Positions 12,101 through 22,597 of a stretch of 62,000 nt of DNA are shown piece after piece. The notes under the pieces are model-generated. The model saw only the letters and a list, made by a program, of their open reading frames with translations. It was not told the DNA's origin and searched no databases. The stretch spans positions 3,050,251 to 3,112,250 of the forward strand of contig RPFO01000080.1 of the NCBI GenBank assembly GCA_009746045.1, in the 5' to 3' direction. The DNA is from Mesostigma viride (taxonomy: Eukaryota; Streptophyta; Mesostigmatophyceae; Mesostigmatales; Mesostigmataceae). The stretch's first letter is position 1. Each line of letters starts with the position of its first letter. The translations under genes and the position numbers were made by a program.

Positions 12101-12686
12101 CCTCTTGTGTCGCCTGCACCGCGGGCTCCAGTGTCTTCTTACATTCCTCCATGGCTTGTCCCACCTTGCCCAGAACAGTGTCAATATCTGCTTCGGAGGA
12201 CAGCTGGCGGAGCTCCCCTTCCACCTCCATGCCTCGACAGGCATCCTGGGCGGCACGCAGCAAACGCTTTTGATTTAGCCGCTTCTTGCAGAGGTCTGCC
12301 TTCTTGCCGCAGACGGCCTCAAGGGACTTGAGGGAGACTTGGTATCGTGTCAAGGCTTCATTGCGTGCCGTTACAGCCGGTTCAAAGGTAGGGTCCTCCT
12401 TCACACCCGCTGCCATCTGGTGGAGGAGTTGCTTGCTTTGTTCATGCTTGTGTTCCAGGTCCCATATTTCTTGGTCCACCGCCTTCACGCCTAGTCGAAC
12501 CTCATGCATCGTTGCCAGCGGGCTCTGGGGGCCGACCAAGGCCCGGTGGATAGCCTGCGTATTCGCCACCAGCTGCATCTCGGCAAAATATTGGAGGAAA
12601 AATATCTCCCGGTCATCAGGGTCCGTGAGACTTTGCGGTGAGGAAGCCCTGTCATCGGTGGCCAAGCCTCTGCCGTTTGCATCAGC
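9177..12686 (-). CDS. Coiled-coil / protein kinase / HECT E3 ligase / RZ-type zinc finger fusion protein
   Basis: One open frame runs from 12920 to the TGA at 9177 (1,247 codons if unspliced). Numbered on that frame: coiled coil about 140-420; protein kinase about 460-735 with Lys493 (VIKEL), HRDLKPEN at 587-594, DFG at 607-609 and APE at 635-637; HECT about 780-1,145 with an N-lobe signature (VGRALAKAVLE) and a C-lobe with Cys1123 in RNTCRVYLP, the position of the thioester cysteine; RZ-type finger about 1,181-1,222 with Cys1186, His1190, Cys1206 and Cys1209, the same spacing as in RNF213. Expected role: a kinase and ubiquitin ligase in one chain; RZ fingers of RNF213 and ZNFX1 act in innate defence. 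The glycine loop of the kinase is weak. The start is uncertain: an acceptor (CTTTACCCAG) ends at 12687, so the first 78 codons of the frame are probably intron. The stop falls in the inverted duplication. No intron is seen in the domain part, unlike the neighbours. Confidence 0.85.
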   Translation of the reverse strand, partial: ADANGRGLATDDRASSPQSLTDPDDREIFFLQYFAEMQLVANTQAIHRALVGPQSPLATMHEVRLGVKAVDQEIWDLEHKHEQSKQLLHQMAAGVKEDPTFEPAVTARNEALTRYQVSLKSLEAVCGKKADLCKKRLNQKRLLRAAQDACRGMEVEGELRQLSSEADIDTVLGKVGQAMEECKKTLEPAVQATQEALKQLQLCLEKQHAAAQQVKPWLMEACSLAGPVIHKALQAMEQEDNGPAMVAAQVLHNRLHAESQELAGLVHQHESLKASELKMGLLLRDLRAVSDRAKRLRLEVELAAGKEGGAGSRQEELAATERRQHELEEKRQALLVSVTNTQFLKLFPEADLSPEKADQLSRVLPAHAGGTPGSRGDDIYDAKWSLKKFRDGLGTQLAPHVRLVEDHEGTQWVIKELGLTRELRREGNRLQVLQHPLVIRLERIFFDKEMAYLQMPYCKKGNLRPWFETIKRKAAQNVPLTVSERQQVYSTMRQVFQAVAFIHRKGVVHRDLKPENILLQDDGNIALCDFGVSHDVSGQYQTTVTTSGRGHTAAYAAPEVLLPLAMPSARQFPFAQDLWSLGVMLTELESGSLPTLNFVNNRLELPVPSLDTPSASNPSSPSQKDPWVASLRKLSASLLQVDPSKRPSVDDALSDPDGFLARDLAQAQQAHERHMHAVSSFLESLRRSPSRSQVHSITLTSWDNLDAFVACLLAEFSSDGLDLLRTLSFECDGVRLPLSEVMDRFFQAVVLPKYGIFEQGGADGASRQADQVQEGVAFLPKAVSGDGDARAHHLQQMRGVGRALAKAVLECLHVPVCFSTAMCCCLVGDGSLSDVTASECLDMLEEFDADEARRMRTTLATTHGNGQELMMTVSMLMGEGSQDHTPITDANKANVVRAAAQQRLVGVRQEELEALRKGFLSLCNLLEDELQLLTGQGMATLFFGQEYVDVDKAVAAFEFSEEWEPTQVAAAESDDEWWVEEPPRPASKEDASKWLRQFIREASETGLRLLGLRAFGSVHGLANGRCLVLPGDGSQELPVFDRNTCRVYLPVNCKDYAGFRRGMERALRAGEHGVRTDAQNAARMSREELDVIVTAMRREVRAGGWYRCPNGHPYAIGECGGAMQEATCPACGPGIGGQQHRVRGDNQVALDIDGAQQSAWPLGEHGGAY

Positions 12687-13118
12687 CTGGGTAAAGCGAA
12701 TGAGACAGGGTTCAGACACGGCATGAGCAAGGCATACGTAAGAAGGCGTGAGAATTAAGGAGCAAGGGCTTTCAAGGCTGTAGAAGGTTACTCCAGCAAG
12801 CTGCTTTACCAGCCACAGCCATCCCAGCCCTGTCAAGGCAACGCCTGATAAAGCCATAGCCTCAATGCTGGCAAAGAAGTGGAAACACCTTCCTTGCCCA
12901 TACCTCCTTACATGCAACAAAGGCTTTTAGTAAAGATGCAATGCTTGTTGAAAAGACCGAGGCGTAATGGCACAGAAAACAAAAAGACGGTTGCAGTGAC
13001 CCTCATCACCAACAGGATGCACGCAATGTTGTTCTTGTGATCTGTGCACCTTTGCCGCCTGTGAGCACAACCATTGGTGGCAACTGTTGCTGTGGATAGC
13101 TCCCCGTCCACGGTCAAC

Positions 13119-13244
13119 CTGCAGAATGGCAGGCTCTTGAATCGTCCCCCCTTGCGTCGTTGACCCTGGAACAGTAGGCCGCGGTGGCACCGGCTCCCCT
13201 GGTGTCGATGTGGTGATGGCCGCTGTAGTCTGGAAAGGGTGCAT
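13119..13244 (-). CDS. Possible first coding exon of the kinase-HECT-RZ gene
   Basis: An ATG at 13244 opens 42 codons rich in Thr and Pro (MHPFQTTAAITTSTPGEPVP and on), ending in phase 0 at CAG before GTTGAC. The acceptor at 12687 also begins in phase 0, so the two would join in frame across a 432-base intron. This is the best candidate for the true N-terminus. The evidence is only splice-site and phase agreement; transcription data would settle it. Confidence 0.35.
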
Positions 13245-14692
13245 GGTCAAAGGCCCATTCGAATGGCAGCGTGCGCACCCCAGTCAAAGGTTTCATCGGC
13301 AAGTTAGTGACATAGCCATAGCAGCTGTTCTACCAAGTTTTGAGAAATACCAGTTCTTCTTATAAGTAAAGACCAGAAGTCCTTTGGTGAGCTGGATGCT
13401 AGCTAGTTACTAAGCTATTTACCTTCCTGCATGATAAAGGACAGTAGAGCCCATGCTGGTAGCAGATCACCAAAAGCCTTCCCAGCAGTTTGGATCAGGG
13501 CCGGCCCCATAGGTGGATGAAAGGATGGAAAAGGACCCTGCGTCTTTAGTCCATTGCCAGGATAACAACTATGGCTGATGCAGAATGTGACATGCCCTCC
13601 TGCACGAGGTAGGCATGCCATTGCAGAGCCCAGCACCCCATGCATCGCTGCACGGCCGCCGCGGAGATATCGGCAAGAGTCTCGTCATTACTCTAATGAC
13701 TAGCTTGCACTGCGTAAGGTACAAGCCGTAATATAAAACAGATTACTGAACAAAGTAAACATTTAAGATGTTCCCAGGGCACCACCATGCAGCCAAGGCT
13801 CTCAGTAGCAGAGACAGCTGCAAGGCGCACATTCGGGAAATACTCAACTTCCCATTTGCTCTCTGTCTCACCCTCACCTTAAAGCCACCTTGCAGGGTAA
13901 ACGTCACAAAACTGTCCCATAGCAGGGCCTGTACACGCAGATAAAATGCTACACTTCAAGATGACTTAACAGGATATTAGTACCATGTCAAAGTTTGCCT
14001 GTTTGCTGGTCAGCCCTTACAGAGCTATGCATAGAACGAGATGTCTTAGTTCCAAAAAAATTGTGCTGACAAGCTTTGTTGTAAATCAAATAACAGATGA
14101 ACAAACCAAAAGAAATGCTATAAACTGAATAATTGAAAACAAAAAACGATGTACTTGATAAAGGCCGATGTTAGAAATTAGTTACAGTAGCAATTTGTAA
14201 TGTTTGCATTAAGTCACTTTGGAACTTGCAAATGGCACCATCAGTTGCTAAGAACTTCAATTTTTTTTGCAGAAAACATCAACCAAATGATCTCCGTGCT
14301 TGAATTTTCAACGCAGAAAGAATGACTGACCACCATTACTTTAGACAAGTAGTTGGCACAATGAAATACCGGAATGCACGTAAACGTCCAGAGCTCTTCC
14401 TCCAGAGCAGGAAAAGCCTCTCGGCCAGACACTTCTGGCCAGAACGAACCAAAACCTAAAAACCAGAGATATTAAATACGCGGGACAGCAACATTTAGGA
14501 AAAACTATCTTCTATAACAACTATAGTGCTACAGCAGGCACATGTGGCATGTTTGTTATTGACAGTAGCTATTGTGCTGTATTATAGTGTGGTATCTACA
14601 ACGTGATGGCAGAGTACATATCCTGCTCTAATCATGGCATGCTGGGACCCGAGTAGGCGCACAAACTTGTAGGAGAAGATGCTGTGGCCATA
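13245..14692. other. Gene-free stretch between the kinase-HECT-RZ and ankyrin genes
   Basis: AT-richer sequence with only short open frames. It should hold the promoter of the kinase-HECT-RZ gene and the 3' end of the ankyrin gene, since both are on the minus strand. I see no clear TATA box, RNA gene or mobile element. Confidence 0.5.
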
Positions 14693-14699
14693 AATGAAT

Positions 14700-14937
14700 C
14701 ATAAGAGAGAGAGTATATTCACACTACAGTATATTCATAAGTGGATCACAAGAGAGAGTATATTCACACTACAGTATATTCATACGTGGATCATAAGAGT
14801 GAGCATATTCACACTACAGTATATTCACACTACATCATAAGAGAGAGTATATTCACACTACAGTATATTCATAAGTGGATCACAAGAGAGAGTATATTCA
14901 CACTACAGTATATTCATACGTGGATCATAAGTGAACA
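14700..14937. repeat. Minisatellite of about 45 bp
   Basis: About five partly truncated copies of a unit containing GAGAGTATATTCACACTACA followed by GTATATTCATAAGTGGATC. It lies just 3' of the last recognised ankyrin exon and could fall in its 3' intron or untranslated region. Confidence 0.85.
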
Positions 14938-14951
14938 TCTTCTAGGCTCAC

Positions 14952-17900
14952 CTGTGCTTCCTCGCGCCAGGTTGCAATAGCCTCCGCGACGTCGCCAAGC
15001 TTGGCCGCAAAAGCCAGATTGAAGGCTGTTTTGCCATTCTGTTACACCGACAAGCATTTGACCGCACACACGCACGGCATCCCCCACAGAATAAGATGGT
15101 GATTAACTTTCACGAGCTGGGATATGCCCACCATGCATATACACATGTGCTCCGTTTATACTGCTAGGCTGATTGGAAATTTCTCATTAGACAATTATAG
15201 TGTTGGCTTATGCCAATTGAGGAAAACATCGGCGCCGCATGACACGCGATAAGCACAGTGAAATGTTCGCTTGTTGAGGAGACTCAGAAGAGACTTTTCA
15301 GGGAGAAGGGGAGGGGAAGAGGAGAAGCAGGTGGGCTTTAGAAAACGTCACATAGCTCGAAAGGATTCCTACGGAAGTTATTATACAAGGTCTGTAGCAG
15401 TATGCGCATACCTCCATCCAATGCTAAGCAGCGACATCTCTTACTAATTGTACTTTGATTGGAATGTAATTATGTGCCATAAAACACAACGCAACGAGAC
15501 TCCATAGTACGTGCTGTCAACAGATACTCTGAATCCAGGCTGGTCCAAGTCCAAACGTTAATAACCCTGCTGAGAAACCCCTCGCAGTAGCAAGATGCAC
15601 GTCCACCAGCTCAGCAGCCGACCCACATTGAAATTTCACTCCCCATGTACCCACGCAAGGTAGCGCACACAGGCCATGTGTGCCTTAGTACGAGGATTCC
15701 AGCTTGACCTGTAGGTGGCAAAAGATGCATGGGCACCTCCATGCATATATATTCCCAAGGCTATTAGCATCCATGGCAACGCGCTATGATGGACTACAAC
15801 CATTGCAACGCCGAGGCCGAGTGAAAATCAGCCACTTGCCTCCTATTCCCTCAACCCACCAACGCCCCCTTGAGCATGGCCATGTATTGATTACCTGAAC
15901 ATGCTACGTACTACGCAAGCTTTGGTTGGACTAGCTGCCTGCACGGATCGGGATGAAGGCAGCAGCGCGTGACAGCTGTACCATCAGCAACAGGAGTCAC
16001 AGGATAAACGCTCCTGGCTCTTGAATCTGCATACCGGTGCCAAAACCGCCCCAAGCAGTGAGAACAGTTAAGGGTGGGGTTGCTGCAGGTACTGACCGCA
16101 TTCTTGGCACGTGTGTCGGCCCCGTGGTGCAGCAGCAGTCGCACCGTCTCCATCTGCCCTGACAAGGAGACGCTCTTTGTAATTCCAAATAAGGATTCAA
16201 CTCTCGTCCTCAAGTCCATGGCTGCCAGATGCAAGGGGGTGTTTCGCGTTTTCTGCAGGTCAAAGTGCACACGGTAACACTTCAAAACTCACATGACGTT
16301 TCCGTGGCCATCAGCTGACGTGTGAGAGAGCTGTGAGGGTCCGGCCTGATGCAGCAGCAGGAGACCAGGTCACCATCGCTGATAGGAATAGTTATAGCTC
16401 ATAAGACACATTAGTGGAACTTTCCTGGCAAGGTATAAGAGGCCAGGGGCATATGAGCCTGGTATATTGAATGATTTGGACAAACATCTGTTTCTTCTAG
16501 ACTAGACTTTTGCATGGTTGTCTGCAACATTCGGTTCACTTGAAAGGCTACTTGGGCCAACTGTCCATGCAGCCACTGCAAGCGTCAGGAAATATCGCTG
16601 ATCACCTTCTTTGACTGAATATCAAAAGCATGACGATGCTATAGTGATTATCTTCTGGGTCGTAGTCATGGACAAAAGCAGGATCACAAACTGGGTGGCA
16701 AGGCAACAAGGTGACATAGCTGCCAAGCCGGGCATATGTATCACAAACAGTAAGTGCGATGCACCGTAAGCCTTGTCGAAAGGCATGATCCATGACGATG
16801 CAAGCAATGTACGAAGCACAGAGAAATAACAAGCGAGCACACGTGTCCTGATTCCAAAAACTAAATGGCGCAGCATGCACACTTGAGGCCTGAGTCACGC
16901 TAGGGTCCGGAATTTGGGTTCCGACCGGAAGGTTGGGTTCCGACCGGAAGTACCATTCACACTATATTGTCTGAACAAGTATTGATGAGCCAGTCGGCCG
17001 TTCACGCTTGACGGACAATCACCAAAATCAGACTGCGTGGCGCCATCGTTTTGGCTGGGTGATACATATTTCGGCTCAACCCCTATCTCGGGCTGGGGTC
17101 AAACCAAAATAGGAAACAGATTCCGAGTTTTTGGCCGGACAAACTATGATTGGCGGAACCGATGCCTTTCTCTTACTTCAGATATACGTTAACTTGCACT
17201 AATTGGATACATTGCTGGAAATTGGTCCGGACGGAACTGGGGTGCCTAAGTTACTAACAAAAGTTATGACGCATCGCCTAAAATAAAAAAGGTTCCGGGT
17301 GGCCAAGCATGAATCGGGCCTGAGCTAAGTCAAAGGTCCCAACTCAAGCATGTTGTGTGCAGGCTGGCCTGTGCTTTCCATCTGCCTTGGATATGAGGTT
17401 GGGGGCTGGATGCTATCGCGATAGACTATAGAGGGAGCAGAGAGAAGTCAGCAGATCCTTGCAATGTTGTTTTTGAAAATGGACAAGACCCGTAGCACAA
17501 TAAGTTTTCACCCACAATAATGTAAGGGGTCACTAAAATCTAGATACTTGTCATTTTCTCAAATATGCAGCACGACCACCAAAATCACTTTTGCTACAGT
17601 AATATAATACAGCTGTCTACAATACCAGCTTCAACAAGATAGATGAGGTAACAGTCAGCAAAGTCCAAGGCGCCACAAGGCCCAAGGGTCACGGTGACGT
17701 GGGCAGTAGTAATCAAACGGCACTTCAATCTTTGGTGACAGACCTTTGGCAATATGGGTTTCTGGTAGAGTCTGAGCAGCATTGTGACTTACTCACACTC
17801 CAAATATGGGAATCTGCCACATGACACTCAGGATATAGCCCAGCCATTATAGGACAACCTACCGAGGTTACTGCGTTGACATCAGCGCCAGAGGCAATCA

Positions 17901-19758
17901 GCAACTCAACAACTTTGGGGAGCTTGTGGTAGGCCGCCAGGTGCAAAGGGGTGTTTCCCATTCTCTGCGTAGCATAAGACCACCACAAGGCGTAATATTA
18001 GGCAGATCATCCATCATAATCTCAAAGAATGCACCAGTTTGTGTGGGATTTGTCCTTGGGATGATGTGCTGGCATCCATCACACAGGGGCCCATCCACAG
18101 GCCAACCTACAGGACAGGGCAGGGCATCTGGGCCTTGACTCGTGGATCCCAACATGCCGATCATCGCACGCGCAACCGATGCCAGTTCACAGGCCACGCA
18201 AATGTCCTTTGATTCCTAATGCAAATACAAAGTTCTCACTAGCAGAGGGAGTTTGGGGGAATGGGTGGGGTGGGGTGGGGGGTGGAAAGGATTAATAAGC
18301 ATAGTGGAAAGGATATTCAACGGTAGCCTGAGTGTAATACCGTCTGGCCAAAGCCAGCAGGCACGACAACGCAAGGACTTTGTCATTAAGAATATGAAGT
18401 AAAAAAAGCTGAACTACAATGCAAACGTGGGTTGCAAGTCGGTACATGTAGCGCGTCCATCAAAATTGCATCATGACAGGTATTTCTGTCATTTGAGCCT
18501 CCAGGGCAGGTCAGCAACCATTTCCTTTACCTGGGGCGAGGAAACTATGTGCATCAGGCCAGCTTAAACACTCGAGAAGATGCATCATTTCCTTAACCTG
18601 GGGCAAGTAAACTAACTATGTGCATCCGACCAGCTTAAACACTTGAAAAGAGAGGCATCCTGCTACAGGCTCAAAACCGCTCTTCCTACTTCAAACACAT
18701 ACATGTACCACTACTACTATATATACACAAAATACTATCCGTCCGCCGGTTCTGCATGAGCTACAGACGGACTAGTGACCAAAATCTAACAAGTCCACCT
18801 TGAATAATACCTGAGCATCCCATTATTGCAGTCCGTTTCTCAAAACCCAATGATGCCACTGGTGTCGACAACTGCCCAGGGGTGACATCATCACCAAAGC
18901 AGCAACTGAACGTTCTCACATGCAGCTGACAAGAACTGCAGGTTATACAACCGAAACCAAGGCCCCGCTATACTACCAACTCCTCCTGGAAACCCACGCA
19001 AATGTTTGAAACGAGCCATTCGCTTTGAGTTACGGGTTGTGGGGTGCTTACCTTTTCTACAGCACGCACATCCGCACCATGCTCGATAAACAACTGGACC
19101 ATGCCCAGGCAATCACCGCCAATGGCCCAGTGCAGCGGCGTTGCTCCATCCTGTGATGTCACCAGTCAACCGGCGTTAAACAGGCGTTGCAATGAAACAG
19201 CATGGTTCTCAACATTTGCGCAATAGTTCCAAACCTCTGAGCGCTCTCTTACAATGTACAATTTGAAAGCTTTCAACCTAGACTTCAGTGAGGAAGGCAG
19301 TTCCACCAGGAGCGTACTTGCATGCGTTTTGAACATGATGCACGGCTCTTAAAAATCGCATTGGGAACACTACCTTCTGACATTGCAGTCCATCCTGTAG
19401 TGACCAACACCAACCAATACTTCACACCAACTCAAACAGCAAACAAGGAGGCAGTCAATGTAAAGGAACCTTGCATAGCTTAGTGCCTTGGCAGTCACAG
19501 GGATGTGTTAAGCCTCTTGCCGCATCGTGCACATGGAGACAAGAGGCAACAGCACGCGGTCAAGTGTATACCACGCACGAAAACCACGCGAAATCTCGGC
19601 TATCATCAAGCTGCGAAAAAAGCACTTCGCTATTTGCGCACAATTTTGCTGACAATATGATGAGGACATACCCGGTCTCGGCCATTGACATCAGAGGAGC
19701 CATTTTGAAGCAGCTCCTTTGCCCTGTCCAAGTCACCCCTATGAGCAGCTTCGTGCAG
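14952..19758 (-). CDS. Ankyrin-repeat protein, one repeat per exon (partial gene model)
   Basis: Five exons with matching GT-AG sites, all entered and left in phase 0: 19758-19672 (LHEAAHRGDLDRAKELL), 19150-19052 (DGATPLHWAIGGDCLG), 17964-17863 (MGNTPLHLAAYHKLPKVVEL), 16252-16097 (TRNTPLHLAAM and GQMETVRLLLHHGAD) and 15038-14952 (NGKTAFNLAFAAKLGDVAEA). The exons at 19150-19052 and 17964-17863 are 33 and 34 codons, the length of one ankyrin repeat. Joined, they read as a continuous stack (DVNGRDR then DGATPLHWA). Ankyrin stacks bind partner proteins; no other domain is visible, so the role is unknown. The exon 16252-16097 has an insert of about 22 residues between two helices of a repeat. The 5' exon and start codon were not found; the gene would begin near 19.8-20 kb, close to the telomere-type repeat. 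A 3' exon near 14432 is possible but unsupported. Confidence 0.75.
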
Positions 19759-20003
19759 CTGGCAGTAGACCCACGCAGGAAGGAAGACAAAGTAACAGTA
19801 CAGGACACCCAATCAGATTATGTGGGTATAAGGGTTGCTGCTGGGCTTGTTTGTGGTGCCTCAAGTTCCTAGCTCCACAGTAGAGTCATGTAGAGAGGCG
19901 GCAAACAGCAAGCTGTTTCTGCAAGAGGCAGCAAGTAAATGCAGGCTGCCAATGGCATGCCGTGTGGGAAACATAGTGGTTCAGCCAGAATGAATCGAAT
20001 GCA

Positions 20004-20032
20004 GGGTTTAGGGTTTAGGGTTTAGGGTTTAG
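20004..20032 (+). repeat. Interstitial telomere-type repeat (TTTAGGG, four units)
   Basis: GGGTTTA is repeated without error from 20004 to 20032. This is the Arabidopsis-type telomere repeat, common in plants and many green algae. It lies 50 bases before a tetranucleotide array and about 250 bases upstream of the first recognised ankyrin exon. It may be a healed break or a former chromosome end; a scaffold join is possible. Confidence 0.9.
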
Positions 20033-20082
20033 TCAAGACCGACCAAGTAAGAATGTGGGACACGTAGCTGGAAAAGACACCT

Positions 20083-21034
20083 GGGTGGATGGATGGATGG
20101 ACGGATGGATGGATGGATGGACGGACGGACGGACGGACGGACGGACGGACGGACGGACGGACGGACGGACGGACGGACGGACGGACGGACGGACGGACGG
20201 ACGGACGGACGGACGGACGGACGGACGGACGGACGGACGGACGGACGGACGGACGGACGGACGGTTGGACGGACGGACGGACGGACGGACGGACGGACGG
20301 ACGGACGGACGGACGGACGGACGGACGGACGGATGGATGGATGGATGGATGGGTGGGTGGGTGGGTGGGTGGGTGGGTGGGTGGGTGGGTGGGTGGGTGG
20401 GTGGATGGGTGGATGGGTGGATGGGTGGATGGGTGGATGGGTAGATGGGTGGATGGGTGGATGGGTGGATGGGTGGATGGGTGGATGGGTGGATGGGTGG
20501 ATGGGTGGATGGGTGGATGGGTGGATGGGTGGATGGGTGGATGGGTGGATGGGTGGATGGGTGGATGGGTGGATGGGTGGATGGGTGGATGGGTGGATGG
20601 GTGGATGGGTGGATGGGTGGATGGGTGGATGGGTGGATGGGTGGATGGGTGGATGGGTGGATGGGTGGATGGGTGGATGGGTGGATGGGTGGATGGGTGG
20701 ATGGGTGGATGGGTGGATGGGTGGATGGGTGGATGGGTGGATGGGTGGATGGGTGGATGGGTGGATGGGTGGATGGGTGGATGGGTGGATGGGTGGATGG
20801 GTGGATGGGTGGATGGGTGGATGGGTGGATGGGTGGGTGGGTGGGTGGATGGGTGGATGGGTGGATGGGTGGATGGGTGGATGGGTGGATGGGTGGATGG
20901 GTGGATGGGTGGATGGGTGGATGGGTGGATGGGTGGATGGGTGGATGGGTGGATGGGTGGATGGGTGGATGGGTGGATGGGTGGATGGGTGGATGGGTGG
21001 ATGGGTGGATGGGTGGATGGGTGGATGGGTGGAC
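20083..21034 (+). repeat. Tetranucleotide/octanucleotide array: GGAT, GGAC, GGGT, then GGGTGGAT
   Basis: Blocks in order: GGAT/GGAC mix, about 215 bases of GGAC (to about 20332), GGAT (to about 20352), GGGT (to about 20402), then about 630 bases of alternating GGGT and GGAT. A single GGGTAGAT variant and one GGGT triplet break the last block. Long frames on both strands here are translations of the repeat. Confidence 0.97.
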
Positions 21035-21504
21035 GGGGGACCTAGTTCATATTTGTTCAGATCCAAACGGCCTTGGGTGGTACGGGCCGGCCAAGAGTCG
21101 ATAACCTGAATAGAAAACTAAGCGCGAACAAATTTTTGTTCTTCGGAATCCCTGGATGGAGACAATTCAACGCTTATCATTCACATATACACAATGTCAA
21201 GCAGCCAGGCAGCCAGCTCGAGGCCCCCGCATTCTTGAACATAAAAAATGAATGCCACTAGCTTAGGTCACAAACATCCTTCAACAAAAATCAGTGAGAT
21301 AAATTAAGGCGACCAGAACCAATCATGAAAGCATACTTGCCCGGTTTACACGCAGAACACGTTGTTGGGATCAGCAAAGGGGTCTAGGATGGATTAAACA
21401 AAACAAAAGATACCGAACAATCATCTGACCAATTTATTGGCAGGTTTATCACGTCACAGGCAACCCAGTGTAGCAGACTCAGTCCGTGGATTGACGAACC
21501 ACCT

Positions 21505-21712
21505 GACCAAGCCCGCCCGCCGGCCCGCCCGCCCGCCGGCCCGCCCGCCCGCCCACCCGCCGGCCCGCCCGCCTGCCCGCCTGCCTGCCCGCCCGCCAGC
21601 CAGCCAGGCGGGCAGGTGGGCAGGCAGGCAGGCAGGTGGGCCGGTGGGCGGCAGGCAGGCAGGCAGGCAGGCAGGGAGGCAGGCAGTCCCCTGGCCCGCC
21701 CGCCCACCTGAC
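21505..21712. repeat. GC-rich tetranucleotide repeat with strand switch (imperfect palindrome)
   Basis: About 100 bases of CCCG/CCTG units run to the centre at GCCAGCCAGCCAGGCGGGC near 21600, then about 100 bases of CAGG/GGGC units follow. The right half is roughly the reverse complement of the left, so a long imperfect hairpin can form. The flanks (21035-21504 and 21713-22597) show no recognisable gene. Confidence 0.85.
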
Positions 21713-22597
21713 CCCAAGTAGCTTCATTTATTGCAAGCGCACCACGTATGCATTCTTGCTCACAGTTGCTTAACATCAGCAGCTTGACACACCGTGGTGT
21801 CGAAACAGCCTTGTAATCCAAAAGAACATACCGGAAAATCTTTCCGCACTGGCGTCAGATGAGCAGGGGAGTCATCCTTCCGGAAGAGGCTCATGTTTGT
21901 TGATGGCCGCAAACAAGGCTTGCTCAAAACGCTTGGAAATACTTGGCAGGTCCCCACAGCTTAAGGCTCAAAATGCGGGCGGTGCTCCGCTACCTGCACA
22001 TAGGATCGAGCACAACCAAGGATACGGCTGCAACATCAGCACAAGGTCCACAGACAGTTCACAAGTCCCAGAAATTGCTTGCAGGTTCTCACTGCTATGG
22101 CAGCAGGTCAGCCGTTATAACTGCACAAAAGGCTTTTGAACCCAAATTAATAAACAATATCTGCCGACTACCACCCAACAAGATCCTGCTACGTCCCATT
22201 TCACTAGCCTCAACTTCTTAAGGTTGAGTGAAGGACTGTAATTCGGCAACTTCACAATTACTGGCGACCCCAAGATGACCCTCAGGGTCAGTGTGCGGGT
22301 CAGTGGGCGTAAATCGTAGGACGACGCATAGCATGGTCATGATTATCGCGACATGAGTTACAGAGGGTGCGTGAATCAGCCGATGTGTCCGCACGCGCAG
22401 CCCAGATGACTCGGCAGGACTATAATAACCCACAACTTTGCATCAAACGAACTGCGCCAGCCTACTGATGGACAGAGCTGCTGTTGATTAAGTGCATGAG
22501 GACTTGAGAATTGCAAGAGACATCAGGTAAGGGATGGCCCACACATTAAGGGTCACATTCACATGATTCGCTGCTCCCTCTTCAAGTAAGCAACGAA

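Noticed and set aside
12687-12920. A membrane anchor at the N-terminus of the kinase-HECT-RZ protein
   Set aside because: The hydrophobic stretch lies upstream of a good splice acceptor at 12687 and is more likely intron.
16885-17340. A transposon with ends around GGTTCCGACCGG
   Set aside because: Only short direct duplications are seen; no convincing inverted ends or target duplication.
20029-21109. Long open frames of up to 345 codons on both strands
   Set aside because: They are translations of GGAC/GGAT/GGGT repeats and stay open only because of the period.
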